Shown one piece after another: positions 1 to 8,371 of a stretch of 64,000 nucleotides of DNA (within the stretch, counting starts at the first letter, position 1; every line of letters begins with the position of its first letter). Source of the DNA: Halomonas sp. QHL1. GTDB lineage: Bacteria; Pseudomonadota; Gammaproteobacteria; Pseudomonadales; Halomonadaceae. The stretch covers positions 809,944 through 873,943 of the forward strand of contig NZ_MINL01000001.1 of the NCBI RefSeq assembly GCF_001882345.1, given 5' to 3'. Below the pieces are notes generated by a model. It saw nothing but the letters and a program-made list of their open reading frames with translations. It made no database searches and was not told the origin of the DNA. The translations under genes were made by a program, and so were the position numbers.

Positions 1-237
1 GTGGACATCCAGAAGCGTGCCTCCTCCGCGATGCTCGACATGCAAGTGCTTGAGGAGGCCTTCAGCGAGGTGATGGGTGCTATTGACGATCTTTCGAGCT
101 ATCGGCAGGAAGCCCTGCCCCGGCTGGATGAGCAGATCGACCGCCTAGCGACCTTGGCAAAGCAGGGAAATACGTCCATCGAACGTCTTCAAGAAGGCAA
201 CGAATCGCAACCAAAAGATGGTCGCGACCCCAGCTAA
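1..237 (+). CDS. TelA-like toxic anion resistance protein, C-terminal fragment (cut by window edge)
   Basis: Only the last 78 codons are inside the window, and the GTG at position 1 is simply the first codon seen. The stretch with QKRASSAMLDMQVLEEAF followed by a segment ending in RLDEQIDRLA resembles the C-terminal helical end of the TelA/KlaA family. These are cytoplasmic helical proteins linked to tellurite and other toxic-anion resistance, though their biochemical role is poorly known. The final 15 residues are polar and probably disordered. The gene ends with TAA at 235-237. The family call rests on a short helical segment and is moderate. Confidence 0.6.
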   Translation: MDIQKRASSAMLDMQVLEEAFSEVMGAIDDLSSYRQEALPRLDEQIDRLATLAKQGNTSIERLQEGNESQPKDGRDPS

Positions 238-294
238 CGGTTCAGGCTTTTCAAAGTGAAGCGCATGGGTAGTTGTATGAGCTAGCTGAATAAA

Positions 295-582
295 CTATTT
301 GAAACGAGAAGAGGCATCCCGGAAGGCTTTACGCATCAACTCCCATGAGTCTTCCATGCCCTGACGGACAGACTCCCAGGCCGCTTCGCTGGCATGCTGA
401 AGCTCGTCAAGCCTTTGCTGGGTCTCCGCTTGGCGCTTCTTGAGCCGATCGATATCCTCCTGGTACTTCACCCTCGCCTCGTCACTCGCCTGACGAGCCT
501 TGGCGGTCAGCCTATCGATATCAGCATTCCACTCATCGAGCCTGGCTTTCATTTCCTCAACGAATTCGTCGCGTTGTCTCAT
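295..582 (-). CDS. small coiled-coil protein of unknown function
   Basis: This encodes 95 residues, almost all charged helix with heptad-like spacing (for example DIDRLTAKARQASDEARVKY and DIDRLKKRQAETQQRLDEL). It has no signal peptide, membrane segment or cysteine. The start is well supported by an AGGGGAGG ribosome-binding site a few bases upstream of the ATG. Similar short helical proteins occur widely in gammaproteobacteria as conserved hypotheticals, and I cannot assign a function. It stands alone between the TelA-like gene and the LysR gene. Confidence 0.7.
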   Translation of the reverse strand: MRQRDEFVEEMKARLDEWNADIDRLTAKARQASDEARVKYQEDIDRLKKRQAETQQRLDELQHASEAAWESVRQGMEDSWELMRKAFRDASSRFK

Positions 583-747
583 GGTGATACCTCCCCTTGT
601 GGTGACGGGTATGACGGGTCTTGCTGTGAATCTCTGTCGTCTATAAAGACTCTTCGGCCCATATCTAGTATTGGCCGCGTCAATTTTGGTTATGTTACTC
701 CGAATTCGCGGAGAGACGTAACGCCTTGGCTCCTATCACACATCGAA

Positions 748-1653
748 TTACGAAGGCTCCACCGCTTCACGATAGGCACGCACGTGTTCGATCAGCGCCC
801 GCAATTTAGCAGGTTGGTTACGGCGATTTGGAAAGTACAGATAAAAACCGGGGAAAGGTTGTAAGTATTGCTGCAACAACGACACGAGTTCACCGCTTTC
901 AATCCATGGGAGAAATGTCTCCTCCATGCCAATGGTAATACCACCCCCGGCAAGCGCCGTCCTTATCATGAGCAACATATCGTTGGTCGTGATTTGTGGG
1001 TTAACCCCCACATCGAACTCTCGCCCATTTTCCGCGAACTCCCAGCGGTAAGGTGCCACGCTCGGTGCGGGCCGCCAGCCAATGCAAAGATGGTTCAACA
1101 GCTCGAAAGGCGCCGCGGGCGTGCCATGGCGTTGCAAATAACGAGGAGAAGCCACGACCACTTGGCGTTGTAGCCCAGAAAGCGGCACTGCCACCATGTC
1201 TTGCTCGATCACTTCTCCCAAACGCACCCCGGCATCGAACCCGGCACCCACAATGTCGAATTCTTCATCGGTGACGGTCACGTCCAACGTAATGCAGGGG
1301 TAAGCAGCGGCAAAAGTGGCAACCAGTGGGCCTGAAAGAAATCGCTCGGCGATTGAAGTAACCGCCACCCTTAATAAACCCCGGGGTGGGCCATCATCCA
1401 CAACTTCTTCCACTGCCGACGCAATCGCCGTGAACGGCTCGCTTATCTGCGCCCTTAGCCGAACGCCCGCTTCGGTTAGGCTCACGCTGCGGGTAGAACG
1501 CTGAACCAGTGCAATACCAAGATCATCTTCTAGTCGGCGCATGCTCTGGCTAACAGCCGAGCGAGTGACACCTAACTGGTCAGCAGCAGCACTAAAGTTT
1601 CCGGCCTGCGCGACTGCTAGAAATACCTTCAAAAGATTGAAATCAGCACTCAT
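748..1653 (-). CDS. LysR family transcriptional regulator
   Basis: This is a 301-residue protein of standard LysR length. Residues 1-60 form the winged helix-turn-helix, with the typical AAADQLGVTRSAVSQSMRRLE recognition region. Residues about 90-295 form the periplasmic-binding-protein-like effector domain. It is transcribed divergently from the short-chain dehydrogenase at 1894, a common arrangement in which the regulator controls its neighbour. A perfect 6-bp dyad lies 13 bases before its start (1666-1682) and may be an autoregulatory site. The effector is unknown. Since the neighbouring dehydrogenase is broken, the regulator may have lost its local target. Confidence 0.92.
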   Translation of the reverse strand: MSADFNLLKVFLAVAQAGNFSAAADQLGVTRSAVSQSMRRLEDDLGIALVQRSTRSVSLTEAGVRLRAQISEPFTAIASAVEEVVDDGPPRGLLRVAVTSIAERFLSGPLVATFAAAYPCITLDVTVTDEEFDIVGAGFDAGVRLGEVIEQDMVAVPLSGLQRQVVVASPRYLQRHGTPAAPFELLNHLCIGWRPAPSVAPYRWEFAENGREFDVGVNPQITTNDMLLMIRTALAGGGITIGMEETFLPWIESGELVSLLQQYLQPFPGFYLYFPNRRNQPAKLRALIEHVRAYREAVEPS

Positions 1654-1665
1654 TGGAAAGCATTC

Positions 1666-1682
1666 CTAACCAACGTGGTTAG
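1666..1682. promoter_or_regulatory. candidate operator dyad between lysR and the SDR gene
   Basis: CTAACC and GGTTAG form a perfect inverted repeat separated by 5 bases, just upstream of the LysR start codon. LysR proteins typically bind partially symmetric sites in such divergent intergenic regions. The spacing is not the textbook T-N11-A, so this is a candidate only. Confidence 0.4.
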
Positions 1683-1893
1683 CTTTGGGTAGCTTCTCAC
1701 CATATCGATGTGTCTCTAAAGTTCTATCTAGCGTTCAGCCCGAGCGCTCACCAGGGGAAATGAGCCCTGTCGCGCAACAGTTGCTTTAACCCTTCGCTTA
1801 GCCGCCGACAAAGCTTGTTTCATTAAGGGGACTATCCATAGCAATCCCCCAGAACTCCGTTTTTTACCATGACTATCTTCTAAGGAGATTAAC

Positions 1894-2628
1894 ATGAGCA
1901 ATATCCAGGACAAGGTAATCCTCATCACCGGTGCTAGCAGTGGCATCGGCGAAGCATCCGCCCGCACTCTTGCCAGCCAGGGCGCCAGCGTCGTTCTCGG
2001 TGCACGTCGCATCGATAGGCTCGAAAAGCTAGTTGCCGAAATTACCACCGACGGCGGCAAGGCAGTCGCGTGTGCTGTGGATGTAACTCAACGCGAGGAC
2101 GTCCAATCATTCGCCGATTACGCGCTCGATAAGTTCGGTCGAATCGATGTGATCATCAACAACGCTGGCGTTATGCCCCTATCCCCGGTTGCTGCCCTGA
2201 AGGTCGATGAGTGGGATCGCATGATCGATGTCAATATCCGCGGTGTGCTGCACGGGATCGCCGCAGTGCTGCCCACCATGCAACACCATGGTAGCGGGCA
2301 TGTGATCAATATCTCTTCAATCGGCGGCCTGTACGTGGTCCCTACCGCAGCAGTTTACTGCGCGACCAAATAAGCGGTACATGCGATTTCCGATGGCCTA
2401 CGCCAGGAACACAGCGATATCCGCGTCACCTGCGTCTATCCCGGCGTGGTCGAAACTGAGTTGGCCGACACCATCACCGATGCCTCGGCAGCAGAGGCCA
2501 TGCGCAGTTTCCGTCAAATTGCACTCAAGCCCGAACCGATCGCTAACGCTATCGCTCACGCGGTCGGCCAGCCAGCGGACGTCGACACCACTGACATTGT
2601 GGTACGCCCCGTCGCAAGCCCGGCCTGA
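1894..2628 (+). pseudogene. short-chain dehydrogenase/reductase interrupted by an in-frame TAA
   Basis: A good AAGGAG site precedes the ATG at 1894. The first 159 codons hold the SDR cofactor motif TGASSGIG, the NNAG motif and the catalytic Ser-Tyr-x-x-x-Lys region (ISSIGG, then YCATK). Immediately after the catalytic Lys a TAA occurs at 2371-2373. The same frame then continues with normal SDR C-terminal sequence (ISDGLRQE, VYPGVVETEL) to a stop at 2626-2628. The full frame would be 244 codons, normal for the family. Functional SDRs usually have an aromatic residue where the stop sits, so one base change from a Tyr codon would explain it. It is either a recent nonsense mutation or a sequencing error. 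Confidence 0.88.
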
Positions 2629-2692
2629 ACCCAAGATGGTTGACGGTGCTTCACTATGGAATGCAACCAGCCCTAAACCCACTGACGTAGTA

Positions 2693-2714
2693 CCTCCCCA
2701 CTTCAATGGGGAGG
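2693..2714. other. perfect 8-bp hairpin downstream of the SDR pseudogene
   Basis: CCTCCCCA and TGGGGAGG pair perfectly around a 6-base loop. No T-run follows on either strand, so it is not a classical intrinsic terminator. It could still end the SDR transcript or be the relic of a mobile-element end. Confidence 0.45.
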
Positions 2715-3273
2715 CACTGCAATCTTTAACAAGGAATTCAGCTAGTCAGTTGTGTGGGGTGAGCGTAGGGCCCTAAACCTGCCTGACAAGTTAAAGGGAG
2801 TGTAAATATAGGTTCCATCAAGGGCATAGGACTAGATGGCTAATATCGGCCAGAGGCGGACAATTGATCAAAGCTAATATAACGCTTGAACTATCGGGCG
2901 TCGTAAGGACGTGTAGACTTAAAAGCAATTAGGAAAATCACTCCTCACCGAGAAGCTCACCTTCTTAATTCAGGACATGTAAGAAAACAGCAAGGTTGCC
3001 AAGCCCCCTCTGTCAGGATTGATGTCGTGTGTCCGTGAAATCCTGAAGCTTGGGAAGGGGAGTCAAATTCCACGGTTAAGCGTTGGGGCCAGTCCTACGG
3101 GGACGAGCTAGCTACTTCATTCTGGTCGATGCTGCCTTCTGGAAGTGTTGTTGGATCAAAGGCTGCCGACTGCATTGAGTGATAAAGCGACAGTAGAAGT
3201 GTCCCAGAACCCGGCGTCGGAAATGATAGGTGCTGATTTCATATGTCAATCTTGCCCGGTGGTGTAAGAGGAA

Positions 3274-3291
3274 GGGGGAGGCAACTCCCCC
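3274..3291 (-). terminator. probable terminator of the outer-membrane barrel gene
   Basis: On the minus strand GGGGGAG and CTCCCCC form a 7-bp GC-only stem with a 4-base loop, followed by a pyrimidine-rich run (TTCCTCTT). It lies 27 bases after the stop codon of the gene at 3318-3848. Confidence 0.6.
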
Positions 3292-3317
3292 TCCTACTCG
3301 GTGCGTGATCGAGCAGT

Positions 3318-3848
3318 TTAGAACTTAAACAATGCACCGATGGAAAACAGATCAATGTCATTGTCAATATCATACCACTCCCACTCACCGACAATACCGA
3401 GCCGGTCAGTGAACATATATTGACCGCCGAGGCCATACATGAGGTCAGTGCCATCGTCGTCAGTACCGGAAGCAGCACCGCCCCCTTTAACATCCCACAT
3501 AATCGTGCCGAACTTGCCGAACACGCCGAACTGCTCGTTGAGCGGCAAAATGCCTTTCGCAGCGAGTGTCCAGCCGTCCGCTTCGGCGCTGACTGCCGAA
3601 CCGCCTACGGATCCACTGATCTCACCAAAATCTACCCAGGCGGCCTCAAAGGCGATATTCGAATTCATCTCCCAACCGCCGAAGATCTTCCAGCTGGTAT
3701 CATTATCGTCGCAACTGGTGACACCATCACACGCATCAATGGTTGCCTGCCCGATGCCCGCTCCCCCATAGAAGCCATTCTCTGCGAGTGCATGACTTGC
3801 CAGACCCAGCGTAAACAAAATGGCACTAATAATTTTCGTTTTGTTCAT
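3318..3848 (-). CDS. outer-membrane beta-barrel protein (OmpA-like transmembrane domain family)
   Basis: This encodes 176 residues. The first 22 form a signal peptide (MNKTKIISAILFTLGLASHA, then LA/EN cleavage). The mature part has alternating hydrophobic and polar strands with many Gly and aromatic residues, and it ends in FKF, the C-terminal Phe typical of barrels recognised by the BAM machinery. The size suits an 8-strand barrel like the OmpA membrane domain. Two Cys residues close together (ACDGVTSCDD) probably form a loop disulfide. It is very acidic, as expected in a halophile. An AGGAGCAGG site precedes the ATG. The role (adhesion, structural or porin-like) cannot be told. Confidence 0.8.
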   Translation of the reverse strand: MNKTKIISAILFTLGLASHALAENGFYGGAGIGQATIDACDGVTSCDDNDTSWKIFGGWEMNSNIAFEAAWVDFGEISGSVGGSAVSAEADGWTLAAKGILPLNEQFGVFGKFGTIMWDVKGGGAASGTDDDGTDLMYGLGGQYMFTDRLGIVGEWEWYDIDNDIDLFSIGALFKF

Positions 3849-4916
3849 GACCTGCTCCTAGTAGGAACCCCGCAAGAACCATCCGGATAAACCTTTTATA
3901 ACTGCTGTGTAACAATATAGTGTAATTCGACTGTTCTTTCCTTCTACCTGAATCCGTGAGGCCGTCCCCTGGAATGCTTCTAACCCACTGACCTGCATGG
4001 CAATATAGCGGATAACGCCATTCACCCAGACAGTACTATGTCCAGCGTCAAATTCCGCACCAATCGCCGCACCCTCACCAGCCATGCCGGCCTGTCGATC
4101 ATTGGGCAGTGCTTTGAAAGCACCGTCGTCGACAACAGCATCGATAGCCGCTTCCCCACCACTCTGGGCATGCGCACCAGCGACGTGGTTAAGAGCTACC
4201 TGGGCCTGCTGTGTCTGACTATGATGGAGGATTAGTTCCAGTGACCGCCCTAGCTATCACGCGTGCAACTCAGTCCAGAGAAGGAATCCAAGCCCATCGT
4301 CTCTGATCAGCTACGACCATTGTGGGCACTGTTCAGCAAGCATGGAGACAGTCTGCGCGTGGTAGCCAGTGCTGCTGAGCTACTGGGGTTCGTCGAGGCC
4401 TCCCTGTCTCCCATTGCCTCTTAAAGCGCTAGAGGGTAAGGATCGGCGCAGACTTGCTACGGTGCTGAATGAGCTGAAACTATACTGATAAGAATATGCA
4501 CCTTTTCTGTACCTAGGCAAAGTCACGCAATTCCCATGCGAGAAAACCGTCCCTACAGAAGCCTCTATAGGTTGATCATCACAACTAAGGAAACGACCAA
4601 ATACAGCACAGCAACTACCGGCCAAAAACGGTCTTTTAGCACTTCAGCATTTGCGCTCAATTACCTTTATTGCCAAACAAAACTCAGGCTTAAATTCGCG
4701 TTTGGCTTTTGATGTTATGTGCCCTCTTTCTGTTTAGGCATCTCACCATACCTTTCGCTGGGTGACTACATTTCCTATGTCACCCCTACACCACCCGGTT
4801 ACGCCCTTCAGTCTTGGCCTGGTGATGGCATTATCGAGACGCTTGAAATGCCAAACAATGTGGCCAAAGCGCACCAGTCTGATCGAGCCCATGGTTACTG
4901 GCTATGAAAACCTCCG
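3849..4916. other. 1.07-kb decayed region with gene remnants
   Basis: No intact gene is seen. Positions 4038-4235 hold a transposase-like fragment (listed separately). Just after it, about 4270-4424 on the plus strand reads as plausible protein (LSPEKESKPIVSDQLRPLW and on to a TAA) but has no start and no recognised family. The remainder (about 4440-4916) holds only short frames without ribosome-binding sites. The pattern suggests leftovers of an insertion and deletion history. Confidence 0.45.
4038..4235 (+). pseudogene. N-terminal remnant of an IS1380-like transposase
   Basis: The 65-residue frame reads VKFRTNRRTLTSHAGLSIIG near its start and RTSDVVKSYLGLLCL near its end. This pattern (basic start, TxxAGL, then a TSD(I/V)VKSYLxLL segment) resembles the N-terminus of IS1380-group transposases as I remember them. 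Full proteins of that group are over 400 residues; here the frame stops at 4233-4235 and no catalytic part follows. There is no clear ribosome-binding site and no terminal repeats were found. The family assignment is from memory and uncertain. Confidence 0.4.
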
Positions 4917-5879
4917 CTAATCCTCAATGCAAATCGCCCGGCCCTGCACTGCCCGGGCAGTCTTCCAGACCAGCCTTGCTATCAATAGGGTGAGCAATGT
5001 CAAAAGAACCAGCCCCAAGCCTTTGAAGAATGACAGCTGAAGCTGCTCGTACATCATGAAAGTGGCAATGGTGATGGCCGCAATGGGAAAGGAGTAGGCC
5101 CAAGATGACAGAGAAAACTCAAGCTTCAGAAAGCGTTTAACCTGCGTCATCAGCATCAGTGTCAGAAAGATAGACACGTAATAGAGAATACGAGCAAAGG
5201 CATTCAGCTCACCAGTGAGCTGGAGCCAGGAAATAAACCCCGCCGCCGGTGGTGCGATCAGGATAAACAGGGTTGGCAGCAGCTTGGCTGGCAGCGGCTG
5301 ATGAAAAAGCATGCGGTAGAAAATAATGGTGAGCAGTACCAGCCAGAATATCAGGCCAATGCTGAAGAAAAACCATGAAATCTCTAGCGATGCATGACTG
5401 ACGCCGGCAATGGGCACCAGGATGTTGCCAACAACAGGGATAAACCAGGCTGGGTTCAAGTGATCAACCTCGAAATGGGTCTGGTGCAGCCACATCGAAA
5501 GCACATGAAGAGTAAATGCTAGGTGGAGCAATGCACCCACGGCCCAGCATATCAGTGAAAGCGAATGGCTATAGGGCAGCAGTACCACGCTGATGAGGAT
5601 CAGGTCGATGGAGACAGTGGGAAAAAAATTAAGCTTTATCGGATTTGAATATTCCGCCTTTACCTTATTCGGGTATTTCAGAATCTTGGTCAGGTAAAGT
5701 GCCAACAGAAGTACAAATGTAATAATGGTCAGCGCTAGCAAGACAAGGCTCGGCCGAACAGGCAGTGTGAGAAGGATTTCTGCATGATGCCAGGCACCCG
5801 TGAATCCCGTCATTCCCATGACAACCGCAAACCAGGAAATCGGAAACTTCTGCAATCGTGAAGGCTGGGCCTCAGTCAT
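4917..5879 (-). CDS. SLAC1/TehA family anion channel or transporter
   Basis: This is a 320-residue polytopic membrane protein with about ten hydrophobic helices. The start LQKFPISWFAVVMGMTGFTG is the characteristic first helix of the TehA/SLAC1 (tellurite-resistance/dicarboxylate transporter) family. Known members are anion channels or C4-dicarboxylate/malic acid transporters of the inner membrane. An AAAGGTGG site lies just before the ATG. A possible 51-codon gene ends 18 bases upstream and may be co-transcribed. The substrate is not predictable from sequence. Confidence 0.82.
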   Translation of the reverse strand: MTEAQPSRLQKFPISWFAVVMGMTGFTGAWHHAEILLTLPVRPSLVLLALTIITFVLLLALYLTKILKYPNKVKAEYSNPIKLNFFPTVSIDLILISVVLLPYSHSLSLICWAVGALLHLAFTLHVLSMWLHQTHFEVDHLNPAWFIPVVGNILVPIAGVSHASLEISWFFFSIGLIFWLVLLTIIFYRMLFHQPLPAKLLPTLFILIAPPAAGFISWLQLTGELNAFARILYYVSIFLTLMLMTQVKRFLKLEFSLSSWAYSFPIAAITIATFMMYEQLQLSFFKGLGLVLLTLLTLLIARLVWKTARAVQGRAICIED

Positions 5880-5897
5880 CTATCCACCTTTGATTAT

Positions 5898-6053
5898 TTA
5901 GGAAGATTCTGAATAGGCCTCAAGATCATCGATAATACGTCCTCCGTCAATCGCATAGGAGTTGTTACCGATATGAATCAGATTTTCTTCTCCGAGGCTG
6001 ATTACCAGAACAGGAAATGCAGAATCCGCCGCGAGATCGTTCCAGGTACTCAT
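5898..6053 (-). CDS. possible small protein (51 aa) upstream of the TehA-like gene
   Basis: The frame begins MSTWNDLAADSAFPVLVISL and continues with an acidic, balanced composition to a TAA at 5898-5900. It ends 18 bases before the channel gene, so the two could be one transcript. The composition looks like real protein, but I see no Shine-Dalgarno before the ATG and recognise no family. It could also be the surviving end of a longer gene. Confidence 0.35.
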   Translation of the reverse strand: MSTWNDLAADSAFPVLVISLGEENLIHIGNNSYAIDGGRIIDDLEAYSESS

Positions 6054-6332
6054 TGAAAAGCTTTGCGCATATATAAAAATTTACTAAAAGGCTGCTTTGG
6101 GTCGAAACCAGCCTATGGAAAATACTCACAATCCTTAAGACTACAATAACGATGTCATCAGTCTGTGTCATCTTTGGAAGAGCAGCTTAGGGGTGTCATG
6201 CAAGTAAAGCTATGGGAAAGGATGCTCAGTGGCGAGACTGTAGCCGCTTGCATGGATAGGAGAACTGTTCATGGCTTGCCAGCCACTTCAAAGAAAGCCA
6301 ATTACGAGGTGGGTGAGAAACCTTTAGGTAAC

Positions 6333-6362
6333 AAAAAAGCCCCTGAAGAATCAGGGGCTTTT
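6333..6362 (-). terminator. intrinsic terminator after tRNA-Ser
   Basis: AAAAGCCCCTGA and TCAGGGGCTTTT form a perfect 12-bp stem with a 4-base loop. T-runs flank it on both strands, so it can act in either direction. It lies 11 bases after the 3' end of the tRNA gene. Confidence 0.85.
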
Positions 6363-6373
6363 CAGTATTGAGG

Positions 6374-6464
6374 TGGCGGAGGGACAGGGATTCGAACCCT
6401 GGGTAGGTTATTAGCCTACGCCGGTTTTCAAGACCGGTGCATTCAACCGCTCTGCCATCCCTCC
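6374..6464 (-). tRNA. tRNA-Ser (anticodon UGA)
   Basis: The 91-base cloverleaf on the minus strand has a perfect 7-bp acceptor stem (GGAGGGA / TCCCTCC), discriminator G and an encoded CCA. The anticodon loop CTTGAAA gives anticodon TGA. The long variable arm is typical of class II tRNA-Ser, and GGTTCGAATCC is present in the T arm. It reads UCA and other UCN codons. An intrinsic terminator follows. Confidence 0.96.
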
Positions 6465-6512
6465 GGCTTATGGGTGCGTATACTAACAGCTTTTCCTTGG
6501 AAGTCAACGCCT

Positions 6513-8219
6513 TTAGTACAAACGTAACCCGACGCGGGTAATTTTTCCGCCTTCCATATCGCTCACCACCCAATGGATGCCGTGCCAGTCTACATCGTCC
6601 CCGATGACCGGGTGGCCTCCCACGCGCAGGGCAATAAATTCCGCCAGTGTCATGTTTTGCTCACCAGGGCTGAGCGTTAGGCCATAGGCTTGGGCGATAT
6701 CCTGCATTTGTGCGCTGCCATCCAGGGTAAAGGTACCGAAGAAGGCACGCTCCTGCTTGAGCTTGGCATCGCCATTGAATAGCCGATTAAGCGCGTACAA
6801 GTCTTCTGAGCGGCCGATCACGCAAATCACATCGCCCAGCTTTAAGCGTGTGCTGCCCTTGGGGTGCAGCATGGTGTGGTCGCGGAACAGGGCTGAAATC
6901 AAAGCACCTGATGGAAAACGCAGCAGTCGGATGGGCACGTCTTCCAAGTCCTGGTTCTCGACCCCGTAAACAAATAGCTCAAAGTCGTTTTCCGGCAGGA
7001 TGCCCAACGGGCCGCGTCGGTTAGGTACGGTGCCGACCGGCACTTCCACCTTCAACCACTTGGCCATCAGCGTCAGCGAGCCGCCCTGAATTAACAGAGA
7101 CATCAATACCACGGCAAAGGCGACGTTAAAGTAGAGCGAAGCGTTTTCGACCCCACCGATGACCGGGAATATAGCCAGCACGATAGGCACCGCCCCTCTC
7201 AAGCCTACCCAGGCAATAAAGAAGGTTTCCCGCCAGCGGAATTTAAAGAACGGCTTGATGGTGATCAGCACGGCCAGCGGGCGGGCAATAAAGATCAGCG
7301 CCAGTGCCACTAAACCCGCGGGCAGCGCCACGTCCCATAGCTCACTGGGCGTAACCAGCAGGCCAAGCACCAGGAACAGGCCGATTTGACTTAGCCATGC
7401 CAAGCCATCGTGCACAGGAAGAATAAAGTTGAGGTGTCGCCCGGGCTGATTACCAATCATTAAGCCGGCAAGGTAGATCGCCAAAAAGCCGCTACCGCCC
7501 AGTACGCTGGTTAAACCGAACACGCTGAACCCCAGCGCCAGCGCCAACATGGCGTAAAGCCCTGGGGCTAAATCCAGCCAGCGCAAGAGCTTGGCACTTA
7601 GCCAACCGCCCCCTAGGCCGACTATCAAACCAATACCAAACTGGGTAATGAAAAACAGCAGAGTTTCAACGGGGCCGCCAATATCACCGACTAACAGCTC
7701 AACCAGCATCAGGGTCAAGAAAATCGCCATCGGGTCGTTGGTACCCGACTCGATCTCCAGCGTCGCCCCTACCCGCTCGTTGAGATTAACGCCGCGGCCG
7801 CTGAGCATGGAGAAAACCGCAGCGGCATCGGTAGAACCTACGATGGCGCCGACCAGCAGGCCCTGCACTATCGTTAGGTCAAAAATCCACATCGCGATAA
7901 CGCCAACAATGGCGCTGGTGATAAAGACCCCGAAGGTGGCAAGAGAAAGTGCGGGTTTAAAACCTACCCGGAAAGTTTTGAGACGCGTACGTAAACCACC
8001 GTCTAACAAAATCATGGCCAGGGCGAGATGGCCGATGGCAAAGGCCATGGAGTAGTCGTCAAACACGACGCCAAGCACGCCCTCTTCACCTGCTAGCATG
8101 CCTAGCCCGAGGAAGATCAGCAGCAGCGGCACACCCATCATTGACGATAAACGGCTGGCCAAAATGCTGAGCGCCATTAGTGAACCGCCTACCAAAAAGA
8201 ACGTATAAATTGCGTCCAT
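6513..8219 (-). CDS. nhaP2: K+/H+ antiporter of the CPA1 family (NhaP2/CvrA type)
   Basis: This encodes 568 residues, close to E. coli CvrA/NhaP2. About twelve membrane helices fill residues 1-390, including the conserved helix with SGTNDPMAIFLT and the GLRGAVPIVLA segment. A cytoplasmic C-terminal part with a TrkA-C-like domain (around residues 400-485, GALISALFRDHTML and LKLGDVICVIG) follows, plus a CorC/HlyC-like tail. Family members exchange K+ (or Na+) for protons and help with cell volume and pH, which suits a halophile. ACGGAGAG precedes the ATG. It is a single gene between tRNA-Ser and a divergent binding-protein gene. Confidence 0.88.
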   Translation of the reverse strand: MDAIYTFFLVGGSLMALSILASRLSSMMGVPLLLIFLGLGMLAGEEGVLGVVFDDYSMAFAIGHLALAMILLDGGLRTRLKTFRVGFKPALSLATFGVFITSAIVGVIAMWIFDLTIVQGLLVGAIVGSTDAAAVFSMLSGRGVNLNERVGATLEIESGTNDPMAIFLTLMLVELLVGDIGGPVETLLFFITQFGIGLIVGLGGGWLSAKLLRWLDLAPGLYAMLALALGFSVFGLTSVLGGSGFLAIYLAGLMIGNQPGRHLNFILPVHDGLAWLSQIGLFLVLGLLVTPSELWDVALPAGLVALALIFIARPLAVLITIKPFFKFRWRETFFIAWVGLRGAVPIVLAIFPVIGGVENASLYFNVAFAVVLMSLLIQGGSLTLMAKWLKVEVPVGTVPNRRGPLGILPENDFELFVYGVENQDLEDVPIRLLRFPSGALISALFRDHTMLHPKGSTRLKLGDVICVIGRSEDLYALNRLFNGDAKLKQERAFFGTFTLDGSAQMQDIAQAYGLTLSPGEQNMTLAEFIALRVGGHPVIGDDVDWHGIHWVVSDMEGGKITRVGLRLY

Positions 8220-8371
8220 GACTCTCCGTCTCTACATCAATACAGCGCTATTATTGCATGTAACCGTTGAATTTACTGTCTCTTCTCAGCGCTCCTTGAT
8301 GCTCAAAGGGCTGGTCAGAAGCTTTCCCAGGCAGCTACACTTCGCCGTTACAACCTCTGGAGTTACTGACT

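Larger units (their letters stand above)
2629..3317. other. 690-bp stretch without a convincing gene
   Basis: No open frame with a start, ribosome-binding site and recognisable product is seen. It holds a perfect hairpin at 2693-2714 and the probable terminator of the outer-membrane gene at 3274-3291. A short open stretch at about 3061-3182 on the plus strand (reading KRWGQSYGDELA, stop at 3180) looks protein-like but has no start and no recognisable family. It may be the end of a decayed gene. Confidence 0.5.

Noticed and set aside
4719..4907. Plus-strand 62-codon frame
   Set aside because: No ribosome-binding site, no family resemblance, in a decayed region.
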